From Haematobia irritans (Eukaryota; Arthropoda; Insecta; Diptera; Muscidae): 64,000 bases of DNA. The first letter of the stretch is position 1, and every line of letters begins with the position of its first letter. Location of the stretch: positions 47,295,096-47,359,095 of the forward strand of contig NC_134400.1 of the NCBI RefSeq assembly GCF_050003625.1, given 5' to 3'. The position numbers and the translations under genes were made by a program. Shown one piece after another: positions 10,273 to 21,800 of the stretch. The notes beneath the pieces are model-generated. The model had not been told where the DNA came from. It did not search any database and saw only the letters and a program-made list of their open reading frames with translations.

Positions 10273-10369
10273 ATTTCCACTCACGCGCATACCTCTCTTT
10301 TATAGCCCTAAAATTCGCTGACGCCTAACATTCTGTTTCTTATTTCTAGAAATAGAGATGCACATAAAC

Positions 10370-10590
10370 GACATGATAATCCCAACAATGTAGTCAATCA
10401 CATACTTGGGACTAAAGCTGGACTCAAAACTAACGTAGTCTAAACAGATAGAATACGCAATGGAAAAGACTGTTATGATAACGACACGACTCAGAAGGCT
10501 AATGGCTAACATTGGAGACCCTCTTCCAAGCAGGAGAAGGATACTTATGGAGATGAGTAACAGAATATTCCCAACAGAGATGAAGTAAAA
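10370..10590 (+). pseudogene. LINE reverse transcriptase (thumb region) remnant
   Basis: One plus frame reads ITYLGLKLDSKLT, an in-frame stop, then a basic helix ending in RRRILMEMSNRIF. This matches the region after the catalytic domain of I/jockey-type reverse transcriptases (the YLGL-LD-L motif). It lies 3' of an RNase H fragment, the reverse of the normal order, so the pieces were rearranged or come from two insertions. Confidence 0.6.
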
Positions 10591-11261
10591 CGAAGAAGCT
10601 GCTCTCAGTTCAGCTCTGAGAATACCTTCAGCCTACCGGGGAAACTGCATTAGTAGCCGCAGGTGGTTGCTATGTGGAATCATACCTCGAGGGAAGAGGA
10701 ATGGGTTTTTAGGCGGTATCGATTCGATTGTGGTGGAGTCACTTACCCGACAAAATATACTTCACAGATGTCAGGAGTTATATCTGATGTGCATCTGCCT
10801 TAATACGCAAAATAAACTATTAGTTTCGATTGCGTCACGAAGAATATCCTCCTCACAGAGCTTGATGATGCTCGCAATAACCCTCGCTTCAACTTTGGTG
10901 AGTTTTGAAGAAACCTACCCCAACCCACACGGCGATTATCCATGTCTGCATCTTTAGTATGTCCCTCGACTTCGCAATTCGACCTCTTCAATCTTGACTC
11001 GGAAGATTTTCGCCTTTTCAATCAGTAGTTTTCCAATCGCTGATTGGACTGGAGTACATTCCTTTAGTCTGTTTAATATATATTCAGAATTAGGAGAGTT
11101 TGTAGGTATACATGCATGTGCTCTAGTCCGTGTGTGCTTTTCTCGTTTAACTCTAAAGTGCCAACTGCCCAAAAATTCACCAATTAGTATCAACGTAACT
11201 TTAAAACAATCCGCAAATGAGATCAGCTTAAATCGTCTTCGATATCATCCAGCATCTTAGG
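10591..11261. other. Unassigned sequence, partly duplicated downstream
   Basis: No family recognised. A block near 10937-11000 (CCATGTCTGCATCTTTAGTA) recurs at about 11587-11650, so a segment was duplicated, with a SINE between the copies. Open frames here are short and overlapping. Confidence 0.35.
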
Positions 11262-11575
11262 TATAGTGGCAGCCAGATATTTCAGGCTCACTTAGCCTAT
11301 TCCATACCTTGTGATACCACAGTGGTGAACTCTCTTATCACAGAGTGCTATGATTATCTCAATGACAAGGGACCTTATTTTAATAACCGAGTCCGAACGA
11401 CGTTCCACAGTTCCGTGAAACCATTTAAAGAAGCTTTGGAACACTCAGAAATGTCACCAGCATTACTGAGAGGGGATAATCCACCACTGAAAAACTGTTT
11501 GATGCTTACTCGGAATTGAAACCATAATGCTTTGTATGCTCGGCAGGCATGCTAACCATTGCACCATATTGGCTT
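11262..11575 (-). mobile_element. tRNA-derived SINE, decayed copy
   Basis: The minus strand reads from the tRNA-like head (TGGTGCAATGGTTAGCATGC near 11570-11550) through the family body to GGCTGCC at 11270. The B box is damaged and no CCTAA tail is left. Confidence 0.8.
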
Positions 11576-11721
11576 TTAATGTTTGTCCATGTCTGCATCT
11601 TTAGTATATGCTCGACGTCTTCAATTCTGACTCAAATTGAAGATTGTCTATTTTGGTCCTGCTCTTGCTCCATCCATACGGAGCGTATGGATGGACCATG
11701 CGTTTTGCAACTGAGACAAGA
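11576..11721. other. Duplicated unassigned block
   Basis: It shares CCATGTCTGCATCTTTAGTA with 10937-10960. Otherwise unrecognised. Confidence 0.35.
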
Positions 11722-11990
11722 TTAGGTTAGGTTAGGTTAGGTTATGTGGCAGCCCAATGTATCAGGCTCACTTAGACTATTCAGTCCATTGTGATACCAC
11801 ATTGGTGAACTTCTTTCTTATCACTGAGTGCTGCCCTCCTTTTTTTAGCCGAGTCCGAACGGCGTTCCACATTCCAGTGAAACCACTTAGAGAAGCTTTA
11901 AAACCCTCAGAAATGTCACCAGCATTACTGAGGTGGGATAATCCACCGCTGAAAAACTTTTTGGTGTTCGGTCATAGCAGGAATCGTTTC
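11722..11990 (-). mobile_element. tRNA-derived SINE, head-truncated
   Basis: Minus-strand copy with a clear (CCTAA)n tail (plus strand AGGTTAGGTTAGG at about 11724-11743) and body, ending in the B box at about 11980. The A box and 5' end are absent. Confidence 0.85.
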
Positions 11991-12060
11991 ACTGCCACAC
12001 ATGCAATTCGTAATAACTACCTATTACGTCTGCACAAAATTGAAACAATCCGATTTAGAA

Positions 12061-13059
12061 AACAAGTATTTACGGCCGTAATTTCGGCCAGGCCGAATCT
12101 TATGTACCCTCCACCATGGATTGCGTAGAAACTTCTACGAAAGACTGTCATCCACAAATTTTAACTCACATGGTTGTTAAATATCATATACTACCACCAC
12201 GTACCAAATTTCAACCAGATCGGATGAATTTTGCTTCTCCAAAAGGCACCGGAGGTCAAATCTGGGGATCAGTTTATATGGGAGCTATATATTATTATGG
12301 ACTGATAGGAACCAATTCCTGCATGGTTGTTGGATACCCTATACTAACATCACGTACCAAATTTCAACCGAATGGGAAGAATTTTGCTCTTCCCAGGTGC
12401 TCCGGAAGTCAAATCTGGGGATCGGTTTATATGGGGTCTATATATAATTATGGACCGATATCCAATTTTTGCACGGGTGTTTGAGGCCATATATTAACAT
12501 CACGTACCAAATTTCAACTGAATCAGATAAATTTTGGTCTTCCAAGAGGCTCCGGAGTTCAAATCTGGGGATCGGTTTATATGGGGGCTATATATAATTA
12601 TGGACCGATATGGACCAATTTTTGCATGGTTGTTAGAGACCATATACTAACACCATGTACCAAATTTCAGCCGGATCGGATGAAAATTGTTTCTCGTAGA
12701 GGCTCTGCAAGCCAAATCAGGGGATCGGTTGATATGGTGGCTATATATATTTATGGACCGATATGGGATAGGTTGATATGGGGCCATATATAAAATTATG
12801 GATCGATATGGCACATTTGCAATACCATCCGACCTACATCAATAACAACTACTTGTGCCAAGTTTCAAGTCGATAGCTTGTTTCGTTCGGAAGTTAGCGT
12901 GATTTCAACAGACGGACGGACGGACATGGTCAGATCGACTCAGAATTTCACCACGACCCAGAATATATACACTTTATGGGGTCTTAGAGCAATATTTCAA
13001 TGTGTTACAAACGGAATGACAAAGTTAATATACCCCCCATCCTATGGTGGAGGGTATAA
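12061..13059 (+). mobile_element. DINE-like family A element (near complete)
   Basis: The 5' end carries ACGGCCGTAATTTCGGCCAG and then ACCCTCCACCATGG. Several ~180-bp units follow (TATGGGGGCTATATATAATT and ACCAATTTTTGCATGG motifs). Next is the core with GACGGACGGACATG and ATCGACTCAGAATTTC at 12911-12950, and a 3' end in CCTATGGTGGAGGGTATAA that can form a hairpin. This layout is that of the DINE-1/mini-me (Helentron-like) elements of flies. There is no coding sequence. Confidence 0.8.
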
Positions 13060-14399
13060 CAAGTCCGTACGGCTCGACGGTTGAAAAAAGAACAGATCAT
13101 ATTAAATCACATCATTTTATTTCAATTTTATTTAAAACACGGTGGTTTTACCGCACCACACTTGATTACTTTGCTTTAGCATGGAAAAGCTTGATACAAG
13201 AGCAAATCATTTGTAGAAATCTGAATGAAGAAATTTAAAGGCTAATGGTTGCATGTCATTTGAAACTAAGGCGACGAGTGTGATAGTGGTGAATAAATGC
13301 TTCATATGAAATGCATGGCTTGAAGGTGTAACTATAATTGAGTTTGTCGTCTTTCTATTCCATAGGAATTGGTAGGAGGAGGAAATATCATGTGAATACG
13401 CTTTGAAATACCGTTGAGATGTAACAATCATGTGAACACTACAAACAGAATTATTTTATGGTGACTATTCAGAATTGCCTGTCAAAATGTTGTGCACGGA
13501 AATGCAAGTAAAGCTTTGGAATTTCTAGATATAAACTTAAAATATATGTTGACTTGGTTTCGGAAACATATTATGCCTTAGGAAGTTAGGGATATTCCCA
13601 CGTAGCAAAATATTGTTACACTCTGAAATGGGTTGATGAGCTTCAGTGTATAGATCGGTCATCTTAAACCGAATAGGTTTACAGTGATCACTTTAAATCA
13701 TTTTTTTCATGTAGACATTATAATTTTCCTGTATTTGTCTTATGTCATAAAATAGTTACAAATCGGTCTTCATTATTCGGTCAGTGATGTAAACGCTGAA
13801 TGATTGGTGCGTTATGAACCTTTTTCGCCTCAATTCAAATTTTAACACAATTCTGTACCCCTTTTCTGCCGAACTATTTACTTTTCACATTTCCATTACT
13901 GATATTCTGCAGGATCATTTATCTTCTGTATGTTGTTATTTTATGGACAATTGAGTTTTTTGTTTTCATAAGGAAGCCCCCAGACAGTGTTTGTTTTCCA
14001 ATATAGTGGCGTGACATGTCCAAAAATCTTAACAATGATTGATTGTCTGTTGCCCAGAAGGATGAACTGACAGAATGGTTAACTGAAAGATTGGCTGCTT
14101 TAGCAACTAACATGCAAGCAAGATAATGGAATATTGGTTAGCAGGATCAAGACTATGCAAGTAGCAAGTAGTTAACAAGGCCTAACGAAACGCGACATCA
14201 ACACAAGAGTGAAAGTTGCCAAAAACATACAGACAAGAACCGATAACTTGGTCTGCGCAGTGATTAAAGAACGTAGTGAGGTTAAAAGCGACAAAGTTTA
14301 TACTTCTTGCAGTATTAGTTTAGGTTAGAAAGAGGATTCAGTAGGAGGATTCCTGTCTCATATCGGGTGACATAAACCTATGCCAGTATTTGTCTTGTA
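13060..14399. other. Unassigned, probably intronic sequence
   Basis: No gene or repeat family recognised across about 1.3 kb. Short frames at 13207-13431 and 13919-14113 on the minus strand show no protein feature I know. Confidence 0.35.
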
Positions 14400-14842
14400 G
14401 AGCCCTCTAGCTTCTTCTTTTATTCCCGGAACTCTGTGTCTCTAACAAATTGACCTGTTTGTTTCCAGTCCATATTTCCAAGCTTTCCGAATTACTTCTT
14501 CATCAATATGGTTAACTCTTTGCCTAGTAAAGGCAGGGCAGTGACAAAGGTAGTGTTCCAAGGTCTCATCATCCTCAAAACGCGCCCTGCATGCTCCATC
14601 CTCTGCTACCCTTATTCGGCACAGATGTACTCTCAATTCTCAGTACTCGGTCATTTTGGCCACGGTCCTTCTGACTCTCGAGTTAATCTCCTTGAGAAGT
14701 TCTCCAGTCTTTCCGAGCCACCACTGCCATGGCGGAGTTTGACCCACGTTACCTCTATTGACTTTGCGTTCCTATGTGTCCTAGCTCTTATCGCCAGTTC
14801 ATTTGCCTTTAAGATTCCCCTTATTCCGGTATGTCCCGGCAC
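14400..14842 (-). pseudogene. LINE RNase H and C-terminal remnant
   Basis: Minus strand. At 14842-14651 a frame opens with MPGHTGIRGILKANELA, the last RNase H motif. After a frame change, 14636-14442 gives HLCRIRVAEDGACRARFEDD followed by ETLEHYLCHCPAF, the C-terminal zinc-knuckle region of I/R1-like LINEs with one Cys changed (CRAR). The order is normal, so this is one broken 3' end of an element. Confidence 0.75.
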
Positions 14843-15502
14843 CCATATGATGTGGATCCTTCTGTATTCCGAGTATTCATTGATGATGCTTTTACATTCT
14901 AATGCGCTCTAACCGTATAACCGCTATTGCCTTCATTGACCTCTGCCAATGTGTGAAAATGACACGTTTTCGTGAAGTATTAGTTTGGCGGGACTGAACT
15001 CTGGCTACCATCGCGGACAGAAGGTGATGGTTAGCTGGACGTATTTTAAGGTCAGCTGTAAGTATCCCATAACCAAGAGCGGCGAAGATTGAGTACGTGC
15101 TACAAAAGGGCAATTTTATCCGCGATCGGATGCTGCTAGTTAAATAGGCATCCTCCCACAAGGATTGCCTTAAGTAGAGTAATGCCACCGGGGTGTCTAT
15201 AATCAAACAAGGCGAAAATAAAAATTTTATTGACGTGGAATCGCGAACAATGGAGTACGATGTGAACAATGGACCGGAATAGAAGCATTGAGCCGACTGA
15301 GTATCTAGGAGTGAATTTTAAGGGAAATGGCTCTCAAAAGAAGAAGAAGAACTCGATAAATGCAAGAAGATAATGAGTAGGCAACGAACTATAGGTATGA
15401 AAGTTCCAAATAGAGGATCAGAACTGCTACAACTCCTAAACATTATTGGGGATTAACCCAAGAGCTTTCAGAAGACAGAGAAAGGTAGAAGAAATCTATA
15501 TT
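14843..15502. other. Mostly unassigned, possible LINE fragments
   Basis: At 15286-15370 the plus strand can be read as EPTEYLGVNFKGNG, faintly like the YLG motif of LINE reverse transcriptases. The rest is unrecognised. Confidence 0.3.
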
Positions 15503-15796
15503 CACACACAAAAAAAATTTTTTTCTGATTCAATCACGAAATTAATTGATCCAATTAATTTTTTAATTGAAATGTCTTCAATCACAGAAATGATAGTATC
15601 AATTAAAAAATTCATTGAAGATCAATTAAAAATTAATTGATCCAATTAAAAAATTAATTGATACTATTAATTTTTGTGATTGATTTTTGTTTCAATTAAA
15701 AATTTTGTCGATTCAATTAAATTTTTAATTGAATATTTCTTAAAACTCAATTAAAATTTTAATTGGAAAATTTTTCGTGAAATTTTTTCTTTGCAG
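15503..15796. mobile_element. Short TIR element rich in TTAATTGAT
   Basis: The left end CACACACAAAAAAAATTT and the following CTGATTCAATCACGAAATTA match the left end at 4959 almost base for base. The right end, ATTTTTCGTGAAATTTTTTC, is decayed. It is about 300 bp of palindromic ATTAATTGAT units. Confidence 0.6.
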
Positions 15797-15920
15797 GCAA
15801 GGTAAGCCAGCAGCGACCACTACAAACTCAAACTCAAAACAAAAGAGAAGCCTTGACCCCAGCACATAGAAATTATGGAAAGAAGCTTTGAAGAAAAAGA
15901 GAAGAGAGTTATAGAGACAG

Positions 15921-16194
15921 GGAGCCGCCGTGGTGCAATGGTTAGCATGCCTGCCTTGCAAAGGGTCATGAGTTCGATCCCAGTTTCGATCGCACACCAA
16001 AAAGATTTTCAGCGATGGATTAGCCTCTCTCTTAGCAATGCTGGTAACATTTATGAGTGTTTGAGGTTTCACCCCATGGAATCGGACAGCACTCAGTGAC
16101 AAGAGAAAAGTTCATCAATGTGATATTACAATGTTCTGAATAGTATAAGTGAACCTGAAAATAACGGGCAGCCACTATATCTAACCTAACCTAG
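15921..16194 (+). mobile_element. tRNA-derived SINE
   Basis: tRNA-like head with A box (TGGTGCAATGGTTAGCATGC) and B box (AGTTCGATCCC), body, and a CCTAACCTA tail. The flanks AGAGACAG and AGAGAAAG look like a target duplication with one mismatch. Diverged from the other copies. Confidence 0.85.
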
Positions 16195-16229
16195 AGAAAG
16201 ACAAGCCACCTAACGGGCGCAGGATCAAA

Positions 16230-16712
16230 TAACATATCGTGATATCGACATATCGTGAGATTCAGACAACCTTAGGCATTAGTAGGACAAGCGTACATAC
16301 AAGATTGAATGAATATTTGACCGTCAAAAAAATTGTTCGCGTGGATCCCACACATTTCGGTCAAATCGGTCGAAAAAAGCTCGTGTCAATTGGTCGAATG
16401 TAATGCTCCATAAATATGATCGCGTTGCTTTGAAACAAGTCTATGACATCGTGGCAGGTGACGAATTATGGATTTACGCATATGAGCCCGAAAGTAAACG
16501 TCAGTCGACTGTTCGACACCTGAAGAATCGGTTGAAGCGTTCAGAATGCAGGGTTCAGGATACCTCATTCAGAGTGGCAAAAGTGTTTCGAAAATTGCTT
16601 CAAACGTATGAAAAAGTGTATAGATCTTAATGGGGAATATTTTGAAAAACAATAAAGCGAATTTCGATGATTAATATTTGGTTTTGTTCTCTAATCCTGA
16701 AATACAAAAGGC
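16230..16712 (+). mobile_element. Second mariner subfamily, deletion derivative
   Basis: Plus-strand fragments include a helix-turn-helix (TLGISRTSVHTRLNEYL), a first catalytic region ending GDELWIYAYEPESKRQS (first Asp kept), then directly a C-terminal tail ending in EYFEKQ. The second and third catalytic Asp are deleted. The right end resembles an inverted terminal repeat (GGATTAGAGAAC read on the minus strand, about 16690-16702). A matching end (TTTCGGGATTAGAGAAC) lies alone at 18112-18128. It is not the Himar group. Confidence 0.7.
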
Positions 16713-18087
16713 AAGATTAGAAAAAGTTCGAAGAAAAAATCGAAATTATGTTAAAGATGTACTCAAAAACAATAAACCCAACAGCAAGGAATATTTTAGT
16801 TATGTTTAAAAAATTTACGTGAATTTTTTAAAATTTTAACTAAACTGTAGTTCACGTTAATTTCACAAAAATAAGTAAATTTTTTCGACAAATTCAAGAA
16901 AATTTAGTAGTTAATTAAACCAACGTATACTAAAATGGAATTAAATTGAGCAGATAAAAATCCTAAATTAGATGAAAGATGAAAACTTTTGTTATATTAA
17001 GTCTCCTTTAAATAAAGATTCTTTAATTTAAAGAATCTTGTCCTTAATATCTTTATATCTCGTGTCCTTTAATTTCGATTACACATTTTTTCATAGTGGA
17101 TAATTATATTTTTTAATGTTTTTAATGTTTTTTTTTTTTAATGTATGCAACTCGGCTCTATTAACCCATGCACCAACCTACTTTTAAATCCCAGCAAATT
17201 TTTTTGGTCAATATTCCATGCTGAACATTAAGAAATCTCAGCACGTTTATGACCCCAAACCACAGCTCATGTTTACCAACGACCAAAAAGAAAAATACTA
17301 ACAAAGCACATCTCACTTTTGTTTGGGACAGAGGGAATTGGATTAACAAAACTGCCATGGATCCATACGTGTGTCCTTAAGAAAAGAAGAAAAAAAGCAT
17401 GTCCATATCATAATCCCTGACATATTAGGGTCATAAAAAAATTCAAAATACCGTAAAAATATAACCACCTTCACCTCTACAGAGGAATTTAGCATTTATG
17501 ATGACAATCTATGTCCGCCAAAAAAAGAATATTCGCTCTGAATTTAACAAAAGGAGTTCAGACGCGCATGCGCTACATTCAAACAAAAGCCAACAGTTCA
17601 CATGGAATTCAGTTCAAGTTAATTTGCATGCTAAGCTCATCAGCCATGAAATCGATGACGAAAACAAAAACCCACAAAATGCCACAGGGCCAACTGAGTA
17701 GAGAAAAAAAAACCGAAGAATATCACCTTAAGGCAAATAAACGGGACAAAAAAGAAATATTGGATCATTGAACATCAACACCATCATGGTATAATTTTCG
17801 CACGCCATCCTCTTAACTTGGTAGTGAAAAAATGACCCTGCCAGAAACCCCCAAAACCCAACACTGAAAACCTTAACGAACTGTCCCAACTTCCCATCAG
17901 AGATGTAAGCGTGAGTGGACTTTCTCTAAAGTGGACGGTTTCATGGCATTTGTGTTCGAAAAGAAATCTATATTCGAAAATGTGGATTACTTTTATTAGT
18001 AATAGGTTTTATTTTATTATGTAGCCAAGATAAAAATATATCTATATTTTAAAGTTTTCTGGTTTACTTAGAAACTTTAGAAAATCT
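16713..18087. other. Unassigned AT-rich sequence
   Basis: It contains AT-rich stretches with TTCTTTAATTTAAAGAATC-like palindromes near 17019-17040, a poly-T run near 17130, and no recognisable gene. The overlapping frames at 17498-17771 show no protein family. Confidence 0.3.
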
Positions 18088-18140
18088 TTGTTACGAGGGT
18101 TGTCTTTAATATTTCGGGATTAGAGAACGTTTCTTCGGAA
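18088..18140 (+). repeat. Solo terminal repeat of a mariner
   Basis: ACGAGGGTTGTCTTTAATAT and then TTTCGGGATTAGAGAAC match, in inverted orientation, the right end of the mariner fragment at 16690-16712. No transposase follows. Confidence 0.45.
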
Positions 18141-18414
18141 CGTTGAACTCTCATTTCATTTTTTACGTACGCGAATAAAAGACATTCGTTGCCAAGTCAG
18201 GACTTGGAAAATTATGTGTGACCCAATGTGAATAAATTTTCTCACACGGAACATGGACCCGATATGACTCACCCAAAGATGGCGTATTGGCCTAGGGGTA
18301 GACTCGGACCCGAATGGATTTGACCACGCATTCCTTATATCCATAAGTCCGATCGCAAGTTCAGAGCAACACCACCGCTTCGATAAAACTCAGGATCCGC
18401 TAGTTGGAAGCCCG

Positions 18415-19034
18415 CTAAATAAACCACCAATGTTTCCGAAAGTGTTTGGAGGGAGTCCGAACATGGGACCAATTGCCCACCCGCAGCGTAGCATTTACCT
18501 TTTGGTTGGCGTTATGTATTTTATGTAGAGTGGGACGACAGAAGTTGTCACTACCTACTGGCGACGCTTCAATATGAAAGCAACGGACAAAAGGAGAAGA
18601 AATTTTACTAGTGTGTCCACAAGAATCCAACAGTGCCCTCGCTGGCACAGTCCGATTTCCCGAGGTAACGTAATGTATACTTGTGGGAAGCATTACTGGT
18701 GCCGGACGAACATCGGGAGGAGAGATAAAAGCGGACGGATTGTTGCGAGAACGTGAGTGATCTTGGATACGAACGGACATTGAACCATCAGAAGAGTGGA
18801 GGAGGGTATGATTCCTCTCAGAACAAACGCGATTTTTCTAAGGGACTGGACATTGATTGAAGCTATGACCGTTTCCAAAACAGTTCGAACACAACATGTA
18901 GAGCACATTTTCATTTCGTGGCTCTTCCTTTTAAACGAATGGCAGTAGTAAAGGTGATGCCACTTACCGCAAACCACATACGACTGCGAGTGTGGTCGAG
19001 ATGGATGATTTTTAGTATCTAATATGCCGTCCAC
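18415..19034 (-). pseudogene. BEL/Pao retrotransposon gag-protease remnant
   Basis: On the minus strand two linked frames run in order. 19034-18693 carries zinc-knuckle-like residues (CGKWHHLYYC and then further Cys) typical of BEL/Pao gag. 18780-18415 carries RTVPARALLDSCGHTS, the aspartic-protease active-site strand (LLDSG in functional copies; here Cys replaces Gly). The frames are shifted against each other and no reverse transcriptase, integrase or LTR is visible, so it is an old internal fragment. Confidence 0.7.
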
Positions 19035-19521
19035 TGCTCCTTGTTAATGTGATCGATAACACATTTATCGATTATTTATTCATCGTCGACAATCCCTTGC
19101 GATTGGCCACACTGTAAGATTCTTTAAAACACAAACATTCCTTCCGCATAAAATTACAGTCTGAACGGCGCATAACGGAACTGTAGTAGACAGTTGCGCG
19201 GCTTGAAGAATACCTAACTTCTGACGGGACTTTAGTAGTCGGTTTCGCGGCTTGAAGAATTTGGATAGATGGTCTGGCAGCAGGATTTAATGGTTCGTTG
19301 GAGGGCGATGTTTTTGGGTTGGGGGACCAAGGATACATCAGCAGTATGCTGGCCAAGCGATATTACTTTCTCGCTTTCTTCATCAAAGAGCATATCCACA
19401 TCTTAGTCGGGAAGATTCGCGTCGAAAAGCTTTTCGATAGAATCCATGGTAATGTATTAATAAAAACGTGTTAAAATTTAATTTGCCTGTGATAGCAATT
19501 TGTAATTGGACGTTTCAAAAC
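19035..19521 (-). other. Probable extension of the BEL/Pao remnant
   Basis: The minus frame 19356-19072 is Pro/Ser-rich and lies just upstream of the zinc-knuckle region in the same orientation, as a gag linker would. I have no motif to prove it. Confidence 0.35.
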
Positions 19522-21148
19522 CACGGTTACCACACTTGGTAGAAGTCTACCAAAAATGGTAGATTTTTTACAGTTTGAAAAATTGTTAGAATTCTTGATG
19601 TGTTGGTAGATTTTGGAAAATATTCCTCTCCAAAAATTTTCTATAGAAATAAAATTTTCTATAGAAAGAAAGTTTTGGCAAATTTTTCTATAGAAACAAA
19701 ATTTTGGCAAAATTTTTTATAGAAATAAAATTTTGACAAACATTTTTATAGAAATAAAATTTTGGCAAAATTTTCTATAGAAATAAAATGTTGGCAAAAT
19801 TTTCTTTAGAAATAAAATTTTGGCAAAATTTTCTATAGAAATAAAATTTTGACAAAATTTTTTTATAGAAATAAAAAGCCATTAGGAATAAAGTTTTGAC
19901 AAAATTTTCTATAAAATTTTGTCAAAACTTAAAAAAAATGGAAAAAAGGAATTTCGTGTTTTGATAAAATACAGTTTTCTGAAGGGAAAAAATACGGTGG
20001 AAGCAAAAACTTGGCTTGATAATGAGTTTCCGGACTCTGCCCCAGGGAAATCAACAATAATTGATCGGTATGCAAAATTCAAGCCTGGTGAAATGAGCAC
20101 GGAGGACGGTGAACGCAGTGGACGCCCGAAAGAGGTGGTTACCGACGAAAACATCCAAAAATCCACAAAATGATTTTGAATGACCGTAAAATGAAGTTGA
20201 TCGAGATAGCAGAGGCTTTAAAGATATCAAAGGAACGTGTTGGCCATATCATTCATCAATATTTGGATATGCGGAAGCTCTGTGCAAAATGGGTGCCGCG
20301 CGAGCTCACATTTGACCAAAAACAACAACGTGTTGATGATTCTGAGCGGTGTTTGCAGCTGTTAACTCGTAATACACCCGAGTTTTTCCGTCGATATGTG
20401 ACAATGGATGAAATATGGCTCCATCACTACACTCCTGAGTCCAATCGACAGTCGGCTGAGTGGACAGCGACCGGTGAATCGTCTCCGAAGCGTGGAAAGA
20501 CTCAAAAGTCCGCTGGCAAAGTAATGGCCTCTGTTTTTTGGGATGCGCATGGAATAATTTTTATCGATTATCTTGAGAAGGGAAAAACCATCAACAGTGA
20601 CTATTATATGGCGTTATTGGAGCGTTTGAAGGTCGAAATCGCGGCAAAACGGCCCCATATGAAGAAGAGAAAAGTGCTGTTCCACCAAGACAACGCACCG
20701 TGCCACAAGTCATTGAGAACGATGGCAAAAATTCATGAATTGGGCTTCGAATTGCTTCCCCACCCACCGTATTCTCCAGATCTGGCCCCAGCGACTTTTT
20801 CTTGTTCTCAGACCTCAAAAGGATGCTCGCAGGGAAAAAATTTGGCTGCAATGAAGAGGTGAGGCCTATTTTGAGGCAAAATCGAAGGTGTACTACCAAA
20901 ATGGTATCAAAAAAATTGGAAGGTCGTTATAATCGTTGTATTGCTCTTATAAAACGAATTTTGACCAAAAAAATGTATTTTTCTTTGTTAGTCCGGGGAC
21001 TTATCAGCAAACCTGTTAGAAATAAAATTTTGGCAAAATTTTTTATGGAAATAAAATTTAAACAAAATTTTCTATAGAAGATTTTTTTTTGTATGGTAGA
21101 ATTTTCTCCACATTTTGGTAGATTATTTTTGGCTCGAGTGGCACCGTG
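19522..21148. mobile_element. CACGGTT-ended TIR element with 29-bp minisatellite, hit by a mariner
   Basis: The left end CACGGTTACCACACTTGG at 19522 and the inverted right end GGCTCGAGTGGCACCGTG at 21148 enclose 29-bp TTTCTATAGAAA units (19630-19915, 21016-21080) and the flank TGGTAGATTATTTTTGGC. A Himar-like mariner occupies most of the middle. There is no coding sequence of its own. Confidence 0.65.
19930..21016 (+). mobile_element. Himar1-like mariner, copy 2 (dead)
   Basis: The transposase is readable in two frames. 19919-20173 covers the first helix-turn-helix region. 20170-20862 covers the second and the catalytic core, with VTMDEIWLHHY (first Asp) and HQDNAPCHKS (second Asp). A one-base loss at SPDLAPATF removes the third Asp and shifts the frame. 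The ATG at 19938 is out of frame with the body because the following A tract is short. The 5' terminal repeat is absent. The 3' repeat ends at 21016 before TA. Confidence 0.9.
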
Positions 21149-21800
21149 CTCACATCCCCAAGTTGTGATTTAAATTCGACGACGCGTATGCGATGATCAA
21201 CCCGAAATCGTTCCCGGAAAGAATTCGGATGCGTCTAGATACTCGTGATGAAAATCCCGTTGAGAGATATAGAGCGTTCGAAATTTCCAATGGCCTCCGT
21301 TGAATTCACCATACTATCGATAAACACTGGTCCTTGGCGGAGCTTCATTGTCAAAAATTGTATTAAGGTCACGGGTAGGGGTTCCACTAACCCCATATCC
21401 GTTTTAATGAAGAAAATTTCATAAAAAATAAGCCAACGATATTTTCATTTTGTACAATTCTGTACAGTGGTCTTTTATATTTCCAAATTGCCATCAGCAT
21501 AGTTTACTTTACAGAAACGTTGTTGACTGTTATTTATGTGAACAAATACGCGTGGCTTCCAGTCTGTAGGCAGTAGTGTTATCAGCGATCTACCTAAATA
21601 TAATAAAACCATTAGAGCTAATAATGGTTTTATTATATTTGGGCATTGAAAATGTTTGTTAATAGTTCGAAAAATATTGGTGTTTACTATGAAAGTTCAT
21701 TATAATTAAACATTTGTTGCATTTACGAATTTGTTTAATAATTATATATTTTTAACTTAGTTATCTTTCTACCAGCGTTTATGAAGAAAATGTTCAATAA
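21149..21800. other. Unassigned sequence
   Basis: No gene. A short inverted pair around TAATAATGGTTTTATTATA (21598-21640) can form a hairpin. Otherwise unrecognised. Confidence 0.3.

Noticed and set aside
18285..18370. tRNA-like phrase TTGGCCTAGGGGTAGA followed by a possible B box
   Set aside because: The A box looks fair but the B box and stems do not. It may be a SINE scrap; not strong enough to list as an RNA gene.
21590..21645. Short hairpin around AATAATGGTTTTATTATA, considered as a small RNA or terminator
   Set aside because: AT-only short stem in an AT-rich genome, with nothing around it to suggest function.
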